NCBI GenBank assembly: GCA_947448695.1
Contig: CANFOL010000016.1
Span: forward strand, 1 to 42,892
DNA from: Burkholderiaceae bacterium
GTDB lineage: Bacteria > Pseudomonadota > Gammaproteobacteria > Burkholderiales > Burkholderiaceae
DNA: 42,892 nt
Direction: 5' to 3'
Made by a program: the position numbers and the translations under genes
Part shown: in pieces, positions 8,250 through 16,706 of the stretch
Numbering within the stretch: position 1 is the stretch's first letter
Layout: each line of letters begins with the position of its first letter
Notes under the pieces: model-generated
What the model was told of the DNA's origin: nothing
The model's database searches: none
The model's input: the letters and a program-made list of their open reading frames with translations, nothing else

Positions 8250-9926
8250 GTGCCAGAAAAAATGTCGGGAGCGAAATACTTTGCAAAATTACTCGAAGCA
8301 TACGGAGTAACACATGTCTTTTTTATGGATGCCGTATTACGTAGAGCGCTTGCAGAAATGGAAGATACAAGCATCACACGTATCTTAGGGCATTCAGAAA
8401 AAGGTGTCGGGTATATGGCTGATGGATATGCTCGTGTATCAGGCAAGCCTGGGATTTGTATGGCTCAGTCTGTAGGTGCTGCCAACCTTGCCGCATCCCT
8501 TCAAGACCCTTATCTTGGCCACTCACCCGTAATTGCATTTACTGGACGACATGTTGCAGCGATGCAATATAGAAACTCTTATCAAGAAGTTGATCATCAT
8601 CCTTTGTTTGAGCCTGTAACAAAATTTAATGCTCAGATGGAGGTGGTTGAACAAATGCCACACTTAATTCGTCAAGCTTTTCGGGAGTCTACCACTGCAA
8701 CACCAAGACCTGCCCACATTGATGTTGCAGGCTTTACCGGAGATGCTTTAACCCCCTTAGAGGTTGAGTTTGAAATTGCCGTCGATCAAGTTCATTCACA
8801 GTTCCCAGCATTTAGACCACAACCGGATCCAATAATGATTCAGGTGGTTGCTCAAGCAATTGCAAGTAGTAAGAAGCCGATCATTATTGCTGATCGTGGC
8901 GCGGTTATATCTGGCGCCAGAGAAGCGCTTCATGCCTTCGCTAAAAAAATTCAGGCACCAATTACTGTAACTTTAGATGCAAAGTCCTTGGTCTTGGAAA
9001 AAGAGCCATTATTTCGAGGAATGGCTGGTCTTTATGGCAGAAGTTGTACCAATCACATGATCGATGAGGCTGATTTAGTCATTTATTTGGGAAGTAATAC
9101 GAGTGATCACACTACCGCTAATTGGAAACTTCCAAAGCCACATATTCAAACTATTCAAATCGACATGGATCCAGTAGAGCTTGGTCGAAATTATGCGAAG
9201 TGTATTGGCATTCAGGCAGATGTTAGATCAAGTTTAGAGAATTTAGAGAAAGCTTGTAATAACCAAAACCGTGATGAGTGGTTAAGTTATACCAAGACAT
9301 TAGCAGATACTTGGTGGCAAGAACAAGAAGTAGAGCTCTCAAGAAGTCAAACCCCGATGCGTCCTCAAAGACTTTGTCGTGAACTCACAGAAATTCTACC
9401 GAAAGATGCTATCTTAGTCGCCGATACGGGCTACTCAGCACTTTGGACGGGTAACTTAGTAGACATGACTCATCCAGACCAATTTTATATGCGCGCTGCA
9501 GGTTCTTTAGGATGGTCGTTTCCAGCCGCGATTGGTGCAAAAGCAGCAGCTCCGAATAGAACTGTTGTCTGTTTTACAGGTGATGGTGGATTTTCTTATC
9601 ACTTACCTGAACTTGAGACAGCAAAGCGTTGGGGCCTCAATGTGATCGTGGTAGTGAACAATAATGAATGTTTATCGCAAGGAGTTAAAAACTTAAATAT
9701 TGCCTATGGCAATCGTCCTGAAGGCAGAAAAAAAGAGTGTTATGTTTATGAGCCAACTGATTTTGCGAAGATTGCCCAAGCGTTTAATTGCTTTGGAGTG
9801 ACCGTTGAAAAGCCAGAAGATTTTAAATCTGCTTTTGAGAAGGCTCTGGCAAGTAATTTACCTGCAGTCATTGATGTTAAAACTGAATTTGCTTATCAAG
9901 CACAACTAGCCTGGGTACCCGCATGA
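8250..9926 (+). CDS. ThDP-dependent enzyme of the acetolactate synthase/decarboxylase superfamily
   Basis: A 558-residue thiamine-diphosphate enzyme with the three-domain plan: PYR domain (about 1-170) with catalytic glutamate Glu50 in GHSEKGVGYMADGYAR, a central domain (about 190-330), and PP domain (about 370-540) with the cofactor/Mg motif GDGGF (444-448) through NNN (470-472). It probably decarboxylates or ligates a 2-oxoacid. It is not clearly acetolactate synthase: there is no regulatory subunit gene beside it. Length and context leave 2-oxoacid decarboxylase, carboligase or oxalyl-CoA decarboxylase-like activity open. It starts with GTG behind GGAG. It overlaps the next gene by four bases and leads a five-gene operon with a Bug receptor and two MmgE/PrpD proteins. 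Confidence 0.88.
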   Translation: MPEKMSGAKYFAKLLEAYGVTHVFFMDAVLRRALAEMEDTSITRILGHSEKGVGYMADGYARVSGKPGICMAQSVGAANLAASLQDPYLGHSPVIAFTGRHVAAMQYRNSYQEVDHHPLFEPVTKFNAQMEVVEQMPHLIRQAFRESTTATPRPAHIDVAGFTGDALTPLEVEFEIAVDQVHSQFPAFRPQPDPIMIQVVAQAIASSKKPIIIADRGAVISGAREALHAFAKKIQAPITVTLDAKSLVLEKEPLFRGMAGLYGRSCTNHMIDEADLVIYLGSNTSDHTTANWKLPKPHIQTIQIDMDPVELGRNYAKCIGIQADVRSSLENLEKACNNQNRDEWLSYTKTLADTWWQEQEVELSRSQTPMRPQRLCRELTEILPKDAILVADTGYSALWTGNLVDMTHPDQFYMRAAGSLGWSFPAAIGAKAAAPNRTVVCFTGDGGFSYHLPELETAKRWGLNVIVVVNNNECLSQGVKNLNIAYGNRPEGRKKECYVYEPTDFAKIAQAFNCFGVTVEKPEDFKSAFEKALASNLPAVIDVKTEFAYQAQLAWVPA

Positions 9927-10492
9927 GCCAACAACCAACCGTCCGTATTCCACCGATTCCACTAGAGCAAATGACCCCTGAGCAACTTGCCGTGGCCAAC
10001 ACCTTGATTGCTAGCCCCAGAAAAATTTTGAGTGGCCCTTTTAATGCACTCCTACGTAAGCCTGTTTTAGCTGATCGAGTACGACAATTAGGAGATAGTA
10101 TTCGATTTGAAAACTCTTTATCTGATCAATTACGTGAATTTTCCATCAGTATTACTGCTAAATACTGGGAAGCTAAATACGAATGGTATATCCACAGCAA
10201 TTTAGCCATTGATTTTGGTATTAACCCAAGCATCATTGATGCTATTGGCTTAAATCAAGAAGTAAAACTCACAGATCCAGAGCAAATCATTATTTATGAG
10301 TTTACTAACGAGCTATTAAATACAAAGCAAGTAAGTGATGCAACCTATGCGAAAGCATTAGAACATTTTGGTGAAATCACAGTGATTGATTTAATGGCTA
10401 CGATTGGATATTTTGGGTTTGTATCTGTCATCCTGAATACGGTTCGCGTACCCTTACCAGACGGTGTTGTATTGAAAAATTTTAAAACGTAG
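9923..10492 (+). CDS. carboxymuconolactone decarboxylase (CMD/AhpD-fold) family protein
   Basis: A 189-residue all-helical protein. The central segment (about residues 70-105), YWEAKYEWYIHSNLAIDFG, matches the CMD family core with the conserved Glu, Trp and His. There is no Cys-x-x-Cys pair, so AhpD-like peroxidase activity is unlikely. CMD proteins include 4-carboxymuconolactone decarboxylase of protocatechuate breakdown and many uncharacterised relatives found in organic acid operons. ATGA overlap with the ThDP gene implies coupled translation and perhaps consecutive steps. The actual substrate is unknown, and no other protocatechuate pathway gene is present. Confidence 0.8.
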   Translation: MSQQPTVRIPPIPLEQMTPEQLAVANTLIASPRKILSGPFNALLRKPVLADRVRQLGDSIRFENSLSDQLREFSISITAKYWEAKYEWYIHSNLAIDFGINPSIIDAIGLNQEVKLTDPEQIIIYEFTNELLNTKQVSDATYAKALEHFGEITVIDLMATIGYFGFVSVILNTVRVPLPDGVVLKNFKT

Positions 10493-10518
10493 TAAATTGA
10501 TGAAGAAGAGTGTGACTG

Positions 10519-11487
10519 ATGAATTTGATATTAAAGTATGTCGGTTTGATGCTTGTCATCTTTCAATTTTCCGTGGCATTATCGCAACCCTATCCGAATA
10601 AACCTGTACAAGTAGTTACTCCATTTCCTCCAGGTGGAGCCGCAGATATTGTTGTTCGTTTAGTGACGCAAAAGTTGACTGAAGAATTAAAGATGTCATT
10701 TATTGTTGAAAATAAGCCTGGAGCAGGTGGTGCTATAGGTGCTCAATATGTTGCACAAGCTTCACCTAATGGTTATACATTATTAATTACTTCAAGTAGT
10801 ACGCTTTCTATTAATCCACATTTATCGAATAAAAACACATATGACTCGTTCAAAAGTTTTAGTCCAATATCTCTGATTGGTTATTCGCCCAATGTATTGG
10901 TAATTAATCCCAAATTGCCTTTTAATCAAGTCAGTGAATTGATTGAGAATGTAAAAAACAACCCTGGAAAATATACCTTTGCATCAAATGGTGCAGGTAC
11001 TTTAAGCCATTTAACGGGGGAAATGTTTAAACAATCGGCTGGAATTGAAGTTTTACATGTACCTTATAAAGGCGCCGCTCCCGCAATAGTTGATTTGTCT
11101 AGTGGACAGGTATCCATTTTATTTGCGGCATATGCTAGCGTGAATACAATGATGCAAGCAGGAAAAGTTAAGCCTTTGGCAGTAACAAGCTTAAAACGAC
11201 TTAAGATTGCTCCAGAAATTCCGACACTGGCGGAGTCTGGATTACAAGGATTTGAATCAAACCAATGGTGGGGGTTATTTGGACCTGTCGGAATGCCACC
11301 TGAAATTGTCAATCAATTAAATATTGCGATGAATAAAATTCTGCAATCACCAGAAATAAAGAAAAGATTTACAGAGGAAGGAATAGATATTTTGTTAGGA
11401 AAGCCTGCTGCCTTAACCAAGTATTTACAAGAAGACTTTGATCGTTGGGGCAAGGTGGTTCAAAAGGGTCACATCACAAATAATTAA
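10519..11487 (+). CDS. Bug/TctC-family periplasmic solute receptor (Bug 3)
   Basis: A 322-residue receptor with a signal peptide (about 1-22, ending VALSQ) followed by YPNKPVQVVTPFPPGGAADIVVR, ENKPGAGGAIGAQYV and SPNGYTLLIT. It sits inside the ThDP operon, 26 bases after the CMD-like gene, and its TAA stop shares a base with the ATG of the first MmgE/PrpD gene. Its ligand is therefore probably the substrate of the ThDP, CMD and PrpD enzymes. No TctA or TctB gene is nearby. Confidence 0.91.
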   Translation: MNLILKYVGLMLVIFQFSVALSQPYPNKPVQVVTPFPPGGAADIVVRLVTQKLTEELKMSFIVENKPGAGGAIGAQYVAQASPNGYTLLITSSSTLSINPHLSNKNTYDSFKSFSPISLIGYSPNVLVINPKLPFNQVSELIENVKNNPGKYTFASNGAGTLSHLTGEMFKQSAGIEVLHVPYKGAAPAIVDLSSGQVSILFAAYASVNTMMQAGKVKPLAVTSLKRLKIAPEIPTLAESGLQGFESNQWWGLFGPVGMPPEIVNQLNIAMNKILQSPEIKKRFTEEGIDILLGKPAALTKYLQEDFDRWGKVVQKGHITNN

Positions 11488-12887
11488 TGTATATGTCAAA
11501 TCATCGCATCACGCCAATACCAGTAACCAAAATCTTAGGTGAGTTCATTGCAAATTTGCAATGGGAACAAGCATCTCCTAAAGTAAAAGAATTAATGCCG
11601 ATTTTGATGGTGGATTATTTTCGTGCTGGAATTGCAGGCCAGAATCGCTATTGGACAAGCCTTGTGACTGAACTTTATCAATCACATAGCTCAGATAAAA
11701 CTGCAAGTGTTTTATATACCGATTTAAAAATTGATATTTCAAGAGCTGCCTTTATCAACGGAGTGGCCTCAGGTAGTTTAGATTGGGATGACTCTCATGT
11801 GGCTGCGATTATTCATCCAGGAGTCGTCATTTGGCCAGCTGCTATAGCAATGGCAGAGCATGTAAATGCTTCGGGTAAAGAACTTTTAACTGCAGTCTTA
11901 GTCGGTTATGAAACAGCTATACGTATTGGTATGTCGATTCAGCCTGAGCATTCATTAAGAGGTTTTCAAGGGACTCCAACATGTGGGGTTTTTGGAGCGG
12001 CCGCAGCTTGTGCCAGACTTTTAAAACTTTCACCTGAAAAATGTCGAGATGCTTTAGGTATTGCTGCCACATTTTCATGCGGAATCTCGCAGTTTTTTGT
12101 CTCAGGCTCAGATATTAAAAGGTTTCATTCGGGTAAAGCAGCTGCTAATGGCATTGAAGCAGCTTTGCTTTCTCAAATAGGTCTTACAGGTCCTCATGAT
12201 TCCATTGAGGGTTCGCAAGGATTTGCTCGAGCATTTTCAGATCGATTTGATCCAGAAATAGTTATTAGAAATTTGTATCAGGATTTTGTTTCGGAGTGGA
12301 TATCCTTAAAGCCCCATGTTGGAAGTGTTCGAATGCAAGCTGCAATTGAGGCGGCTATTATATTATCTAACGAAGGGGTGAAAGCCGATCAGATTCAATC
12401 TATTACGATTGGTATTCATGGAGCAATGGTCAGTAAATTAGCCTCCAATAATCCAGTTGACGTTCAACAAGCCCAATTAAGTACCCCGTTTGCAGTTGCT
12501 ATGGCATTGATCATAGGACAATCTAGAAATGGATTATTGGCATTATCTATAGATGATTACGAAAGTAATATTCAAGACCTCATTGTGCGTGAATTATGTA
12601 GTCGAACCTCATGCATTGTTGATTCAGAGGTCGAATCCTTAACTACCCGAGAGTCAGTCGCTGGAAGAGTAACGTGCCATTTAAAAGATGGTACGATAAA
12701 AAGTGCATTCGTCGCAAGTCCTAAAGGCTGTCCAGAGAACCCAATGAGTATTGAAGAGGTTTCTAATCGTTTTCAAGGACTTGGAACTTCCATGTTTTCA
12801 AAGTCAGATTGTGAGCAATGGTTACATCATGCTAGACAAGTGCAAGACTTGAAAAGTGTTGCACCTTTGATGACCTTACGAAAATAA
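11487..12887 (+). CDS. MmgE/PrpD family protein (first of a tandem pair)
   Basis: A 466-residue cytoplasmic protein of the MmgE/PrpD fold, which includes 2-methylcitrate dehydratase, cis-aconitate decarboxylase and iminodisuccinate epimerase. The all-helical domain contains LDWDDSHVAAIIHPG, carrying the conserved Asp and His, RGFQGTPTCGVFGAAAAC, and the IKRFHSGKAAANG lysine/histidine block. The lid-domain block is LKPHVGSVR where many relatives have K-x-Y. It overlaps Bug 3 by one base. The partner gene downstream encodes a paralogue. It is likely to dehydrate, decarboxylate or isomerise a di- or tricarboxylate; the exact reaction is unknown. Confidence 0.88.
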   Translation: MYMSNHRITPIPVTKILGEFIANLQWEQASPKVKELMPILMVDYFRAGIAGQNRYWTSLVTELYQSHSSDKTASVLYTDLKIDISRAAFINGVASGSLDWDDSHVAAIIHPGVVIWPAAIAMAEHVNASGKELLTAVLVGYETAIRIGMSIQPEHSLRGFQGTPTCGVFGAAAACARLLKLSPEKCRDALGIAATFSCGISQFFVSGSDIKRFHSGKAAANGIEAALLSQIGLTGPHDSIEGSQGFARAFSDRFDPEIVIRNLYQDFVSEWISLKPHVGSVRMQAAIEAAIILSNEGVKADQIQSITIGIHGAMVSKLASNNPVDVQQAQLSTPFAVAMALIIGQSRNGLLALSIDDYESNIQDLIVRELCSRTSCIVDSEVESLTTRESVAGRVTCHLKDGTIKSAFVASPKGCPENPMSIEEVSNRFQGLGTSMFSKSDCEQWLHHARQVQDLKSVAPLMTLRK

Positions 12888-12905
12888 AAAGTCCTTAAAT
12901 TATTC

Positions 12906-14303
12906 ATGAATAACCCAAATAGCCCAACCTATGAAATAGCAAAATTTGCAGCTGATCTTCGTTATGAAGATTTACCAGAGAGGGTTCAGCAACAATTAAT
13001 TGGATTTTTTTTCGATTACATTCGAGTGGCATCAATTGGACAACGAATGGAATGGAGTCAATGGGGGATGGATTATGCTGCTATAACAGCAAATGCAGGG
13101 CCTAGTTCGATACTTTTTTCTAAGCAATCCATGGACCCGGTCAGCGCTAGTTTCATAAACACGCTTTATTCCGGGAGTATTGATGCTGATGATGTGCATG
13201 TTGGAGCAATGCTACACCCCGGTTGTATTATGTTTTCAGTGGCGCTGGCAATTGGTCAAATGAAACATTCGAGTGGCGAACAAATACTTGCTGCTGTTGC
13301 AGCGGGTTATGAAGCAATGATTCGAATCGCTTTATCTATTCAGCCCTCACATTTCAAAAGAGGATTTCAGAGTACTTCTACGATTGGTGTTTTTGGTGCG
13401 GCTGTAACAGCCTCAAAATTACTATCAAACAATGAGGATAGTACTTTAGAAATTGCCCAAGCGATAGGTCTAGGAGCTTCATTTGCTGGAGGGCTTACTC
13501 AGTTTTATCACTCAGGCTCAACGGTGAAGCGACTACACGCAGCACAAGCGGCTAGTTCTGGAGTTAAAGCTGCTTTATTAGTTGATCGAGGATTTTCAGG
13601 GCCGACAGATATTCTAGAGGGTAAAGATGGTTTTTTCAGGGCGTATGCTGACAATTTTGATGCATCTATCCTATCTCAAGATTTGGGTATTTTGTTCAAG
13701 ATTTCTGAAGTGGCTGTTAAACCTCATGCTTGTAGCGCAAGGGTTTTATCTGCGATTGAGGCTACTGCGAATATTTGTAAGCAACAAAGAATTGAGGTTG
13801 AGCAAATTCAATCCATTTATCTTGGTATTCCTAAAGTGATTCAGGGACGTTTGACATCAACTGCTCCAAAAGATGTGCAAGCCGCACAAATGAGTGCCCC
13901 ATTTTCTGTGGCATTGACTATCCTACAAAATCATGATGCTGAGGTGTTTTCTTTGAATGTGGAAGATTTTGAAACGGGCATGATGAATCAAGAAGTGATG
14001 CATTTAACTAGTTTGGTCAATTGCGTAGTTGATGAAGAGATTGAAAAAACAAGTAGTGAAGAATCTGTAAGTGCCAAAGTTGTAATTCTGTTGAAAAATG
14101 GTGAAGAATTTTCAAATATGATTATTGCTCCTAAGGGAAGTATTGCAAGACCCTTTACTTTAGAGGATCATCAATTAAGAATGAAGCATGAATTATCAAA
14201 GCGCTATACGGAAAATCAAATCAATCAATTCGAGGGACTTATCTCACAATTCCCTGAAGTAAAAGATATTGCTCAAGAAATTACCAACTTTTGGCTGAAA
14301 TAA
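12906..14303 (+). CDS. MmgE/PrpD family protein (second of a tandem pair)
   Basis: A 465-residue paralogue of the preceding gene, sharing blocks such as SIQPSHFKRGFQSTSTIGVFGAA and VKPHACSARVLSAIEA. The active-site segment IDADDVHVGAMLHPG keeps the Asp pair and His. In the next block it reads VKRLHAAQAASSG, so the residue that is Lys in the first paralogue (HSGK) is Gln here. The divergence suggests either a heteromeric enzyme with one main catalytic subunit or two enzymes acting on related intermediates. The gene begins 18 bases after its neighbour and ends at a hairpin facing a convergent Bug gene. Confidence 0.87.
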   Translation: MNNPNSPTYEIAKFAADLRYEDLPERVQQQLIGFFFDYIRVASIGQRMEWSQWGMDYAAITANAGPSSILFSKQSMDPVSASFINTLYSGSIDADDVHVGAMLHPGCIMFSVALAIGQMKHSSGEQILAAVAAGYEAMIRIALSIQPSHFKRGFQSTSTIGVFGAAVTASKLLSNNEDSTLEIAQAIGLGASFAGGLTQFYHSGSTVKRLHAAQAASSGVKAALLVDRGFSGPTDILEGKDGFFRAYADNFDASILSQDLGILFKISEVAVKPHACSARVLSAIEATANICKQQRIEVEQIQSIYLGIPKVIQGRLTSTAPKDVQAAQMSAPFSVALTILQNHDAEVFSLNVEDFETGMMNQEVMHLTSLVNCVVDEEIEKTSSEESVSAKVVILLKNGEEFSNMIIAPKGSIARPFTLEDHQLRMKHELSKRYTENQINQFEGLISQFPEVKDIAQEITNFWLK

Positions 14304-14312
14304 ATCAACGTT

Positions 14313-14337
14313 ATAGGGGGTAAAAATTACCCCCTAT
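14313..14337. terminator. hairpin between convergent MmgE/PrpD and Bug 4 genes
   Basis: The 9-bp inverted repeat ATAGGGGGT (14313-14321) and ACCCCCTAT (14329-14337) with a seven-base loop lies between genes ending at 14303 and 14340. The stem is strong and GC-rich in the middle, but the T-tract afterwards is weak. It is a likely shared terminator for both strands. Confidence 0.65.
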
Positions 14338-14339
14338 GC

Positions 14340-15314
14340 TTAGTTTGATTTCATATTTGCAGCGGTAATGAGTTCGCCATATTTTTTTCTATCAGCTGCT
14401 ATTGCATCTTCGAATTGTTTGCCTGTTACTTGCCATGGAACAAGACCAGCCTTCAGAATTTTTTCTTGCATAGCCTTATTGGAAAGGATTTCATCGATCG
14501 CTTTGAAGAGCTTTGCAGTCACTTCTGGAGGCATCCCTGCAGGGCCAACAACGCCTCCTAAAGAACTACAGTCATATCCTTTAAGCCCTAATTCATTGAG
14601 TGTAGGGAAATTGGGGCGGTTTGGAATACGGTTTAAGTTAGAAGTCGCTAAAACAGTCGCTTTCCCAGCATCTACGAAATTTAAAATGGATGGGCCAGAA
14701 CCAAAAGTAAAGGTGACTTCATTTGCTAATAATGCAACTGCCGCAGGTGCTGCTCCTTTATAAGGAACATGCGTCATTTGAGTGCCTGTCATTTGACTCA
14801 GCATTGCGCCAGCTAAATGAATGCCATTGCCAACACCAGGAGAGCTGTAGGTCACTTTACCTGGGTTTGCTTTAGCCATCGTAATTAAGTCATTGAGTGA
14901 TTTAATACCTGATTCAGGAGTAACAGATAAATAAAAGGGGAATTTGACGAAGGAAGAAATATAAGTAAAGTCTTTGGCTGGGTCATATGGGAGAGTCATT
15001 AGCGCCATGTTTACATCTAAAGCGCCAGTGGATACCATCGATAAGGTATAACCATCAGGCTTCGATTGTCGTAAAAAATTCATCGCAATCGTGCCATTTG
15101 CTCCAGCTTTATTATCAACAATGACTGAAACCTTTAATTTTTCCTCAAGTGCTTGCGCGAGCATTCTGCCAGCACCATCCACCCCGCCTCCAGGAGCAAA
15201 TGGTACGATCAAGCGGATGGGACCATTCGGCCATTCTTCAGCGTGTGCGAATGTGCAATTGATGAAGGTGAAGAAAGAAATGATCCATACGCTGATATAT
15301 CGCAAAGATTTCAT
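14340..15314 (-). CDS. Bug/TctC-family periplasmic solute receptor (Bug 4)
   Basis: A 324-residue receptor. A signal peptide (about 1-25, ending FAHAEE) is followed by WPNGPIRLIVPFAPGGGVDGAGR, DNKAGANGTIAMNF and KPDGYTLSMVS. The first ligand loop reads GGGVDGAGR where most relatives have T-D-x-x-A-R, so its pocket is probably distinct. It lies 54 bases downstream of a cupin gene on the same strand, repeating the cupin plus Bug pairing seen at 6319-7880. The ligand is unknown. Confidence 0.9.
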   Translation of the reverse strand: MKSLRYISVWIISFFTFINCTFAHAEEWPNGPIRLIVPFAPGGGVDGAGRMLAQALEEKLKVSVIVDNKAGANGTIAMNFLRQSKPDGYTLSMVSTGALDVNMALMTLPYDPAKDFTYISSFVKFPFYLSVTPESGIKSLNDLITMAKANPGKVTYSSPGVGNGIHLAGAMLSQMTGTQMTHVPYKGAAPAAVALLANEVTFTFGSGPSILNFVDAGKATVLATSNLNRIPNRPNFPTLNELGLKGYDCSSLGGVVGPAGMPPEVTAKLFKAIDEILSNKAMQEKILKAGLVPWQVTGKQFEDAIAADRKKYGELITAANMKSN

Positions 15315-15368
15315 ATTGTGTTGCCCCCAATTTTTCTAGTAATTAAAGCAGTCTTCTTCATGCTGTTG

Positions 15369-15860
15369 TTACATAAACTCCACTTTTGCAACGTTTCCGG
15401 GTTGTACCGTAAGTAGCAAACCTTCTTCTCTACCTTCTCCAGGAGTCAGGTTAATAAAACGGCGTGGTACAAATGGAGGGACTGAGCAAACATCTAAAGG
15501 ATCAAGGTCTACAGAATATTTTTCACCAAGTCCCCAAATAATTCGCCATTGACCTTTAATGGCTACAAAAGTTTCATTGGTATCGTGGTTATGCAGTTTT
15601 GGTCCATTTCCGGGTTTTGCCTCAACATAAGACATTTGAAAACCTTCAGAAATAGGGATTGCTGACATAGGCTCTTTACCCCCGTCAACAAGTAGACCAG
15701 TACCTACTACAAGATAATTTTTTCTCTCATTGCCGGGTAATAAACTATCTGGATAACGATCAGGAGGATATTTGAGTTTGCTGTGTCTGGCAACTCGGTG
15801 ATTCATTTCTGCTGGGGAGAATTCTTTGATCTCCATTTCATATTCTTTTAATTCTGACAT
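15369..15860 (-). CDS. cupin-domain protein, second type
   Basis: A 163-residue single-domain cupin. The metal-binding motif is GPKLHNHDTNETFVAIKGQW (about residues 86-105), giving two His and one Glu ligand, with a later PPFVPRRFIN segment closing the barrel. It lacks the GTNHAW signature of the other cupin in this window, so the two are not recent duplicates. It may be a small dioxygenase, isomerase or ligand-binding protein. It is the upstream partner of Bug 4 and is divergent from the alpha/beta hydrolase gene across 122 bases. Confidence 0.82.
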   Translation of the reverse strand: MSELKEYEMEIKEFSPAEMNHRVARHSKLKYPPDRYPDSLLPGNERKNYLVVGTGLLVDGGKEPMSAIPISEGFQMSYVEAKPGNGPKLHNHDTNETFVAIKGQWRIIWGLGEKYSVDLDPLDVCSVPPFVPRRFINLTPGEGREEGLLLTVQPGNVAKVEFM

Positions 15861-15982
15861 TTTTTATTTACCTTGATATCATTTATTGTTTAAATCTCTT
15901 CTGAGTTCTGAGTTACTCATGAATTGCTCATTGATCATATTATTGAAGAGAATAATTACATATTAGGGTTTGTGCTAGGAAT

Positions 15983-16699
15983 ATGACGCCAATCAAACAG
16001 GTTGATACAAGAGATTTTTATACCAATGCTCAAGGTCGAGAAGTTCCAGCGAGCATTTGGATTCCCCATGAAGTTGTTAAGCCACTACCTTTAGTCTTAG
16101 TTGGGCATGGCGGGAGTGGTCACAAAAGATCACAGTTAGTGCAAGATGTTGCAGAAGCATTGCTAGATGAATTTCAAGTTGCGGTAGTTGCAATTGATGG
16201 TCCTGTGCATGGATCAAGAAGAGAAGTCTTTAATGATGGTACTGCGGTTCGTCAAGAATTTCGAAATCTATGGGCAACAGGATTAAGCGTTGATCCCATG
16301 GTTGCGGATTGGATGTCATGCATTGATTATTTGTGTCAAATACCAGAAATTGATTCTACAAAAATAGGATGGTATGGTATTTCAATGGGTACAGCTTACG
16401 GCATTCCATTAGTCGCTAGTGATCCACGAATTAAAGCTGCGGCACTTGGCATGTGGGGAACTTGTCGCGAACCTGCACAGCGTCTAAAAGAAGATGCGGC
16501 AAAAATTGACATACCGGTTCTTTTTCAAGTCAAAGAACAAGACGAAATATTTACCCCAAAAGGCCAGCAAGACTTATATGAACACATTGCAAGTAAGGAT
16601 AAGACATGGCAGTCATATCCTGGCGGACATACAGACCCTAAAGATCAGCAATTGAACGATATTGTGCAATTTCTCATGCATCATTTGATAGGCGATTGA
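15983..16699 (+). CDS. alpha/beta hydrolase (dienelactone-hydrolase-like)
   Basis: A 238-residue hydrolase without a signal peptide. The oxyanion region is VGHGGSGHKR (about 39-48), the nucleophile elbow GISMG (about 135-139) carries the catalytic serine, and the C-terminal GGHTDPK supplies the catalytic histidine. Dienelactone hydrolase and related esterases share this size and order. AGGA lies just upstream of the ATG. It is followed after seven bases by a short-chain dehydrogenase, so the two probably process one intermediate: ester or lactone opening, then alcohol oxidation. The substrate is not identifiable. Confidence 0.83.
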   Translation: MTPIKQVDTRDFYTNAQGREVPASIWIPHEVVKPLPLVLVGHGGSGHKRSQLVQDVAEALLDEFQVAVVAIDGPVHGSRREVFNDGTAVRQEFRNLWATGLSVDPMVADWMSCIDYLCQIPEIDSTKIGWYGISMGTAYGIPLVASDPRIKAAALGMWGTCREPAQRLKEDAAKIDIPVLFQVKEQDEIFTPKGQQDLYEHIASKDKTWQSYPGGHTDPKDQQLNDIVQFLMHHLIGD

Positions 16700-16706
16700 G
16701 AACTCG

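Noticed and set aside
8250..9926. Sulfoacetaldehyde acetyltransferase or acetolactate synthase as a specific name for the ThDP enzyme
   Set aside because: Length and motifs only establish the superfamily. No regulatory ilvH-like subunit, phosphate acetyltransferase or other sulfonate gene is adjacent, so a specific name is not supported.
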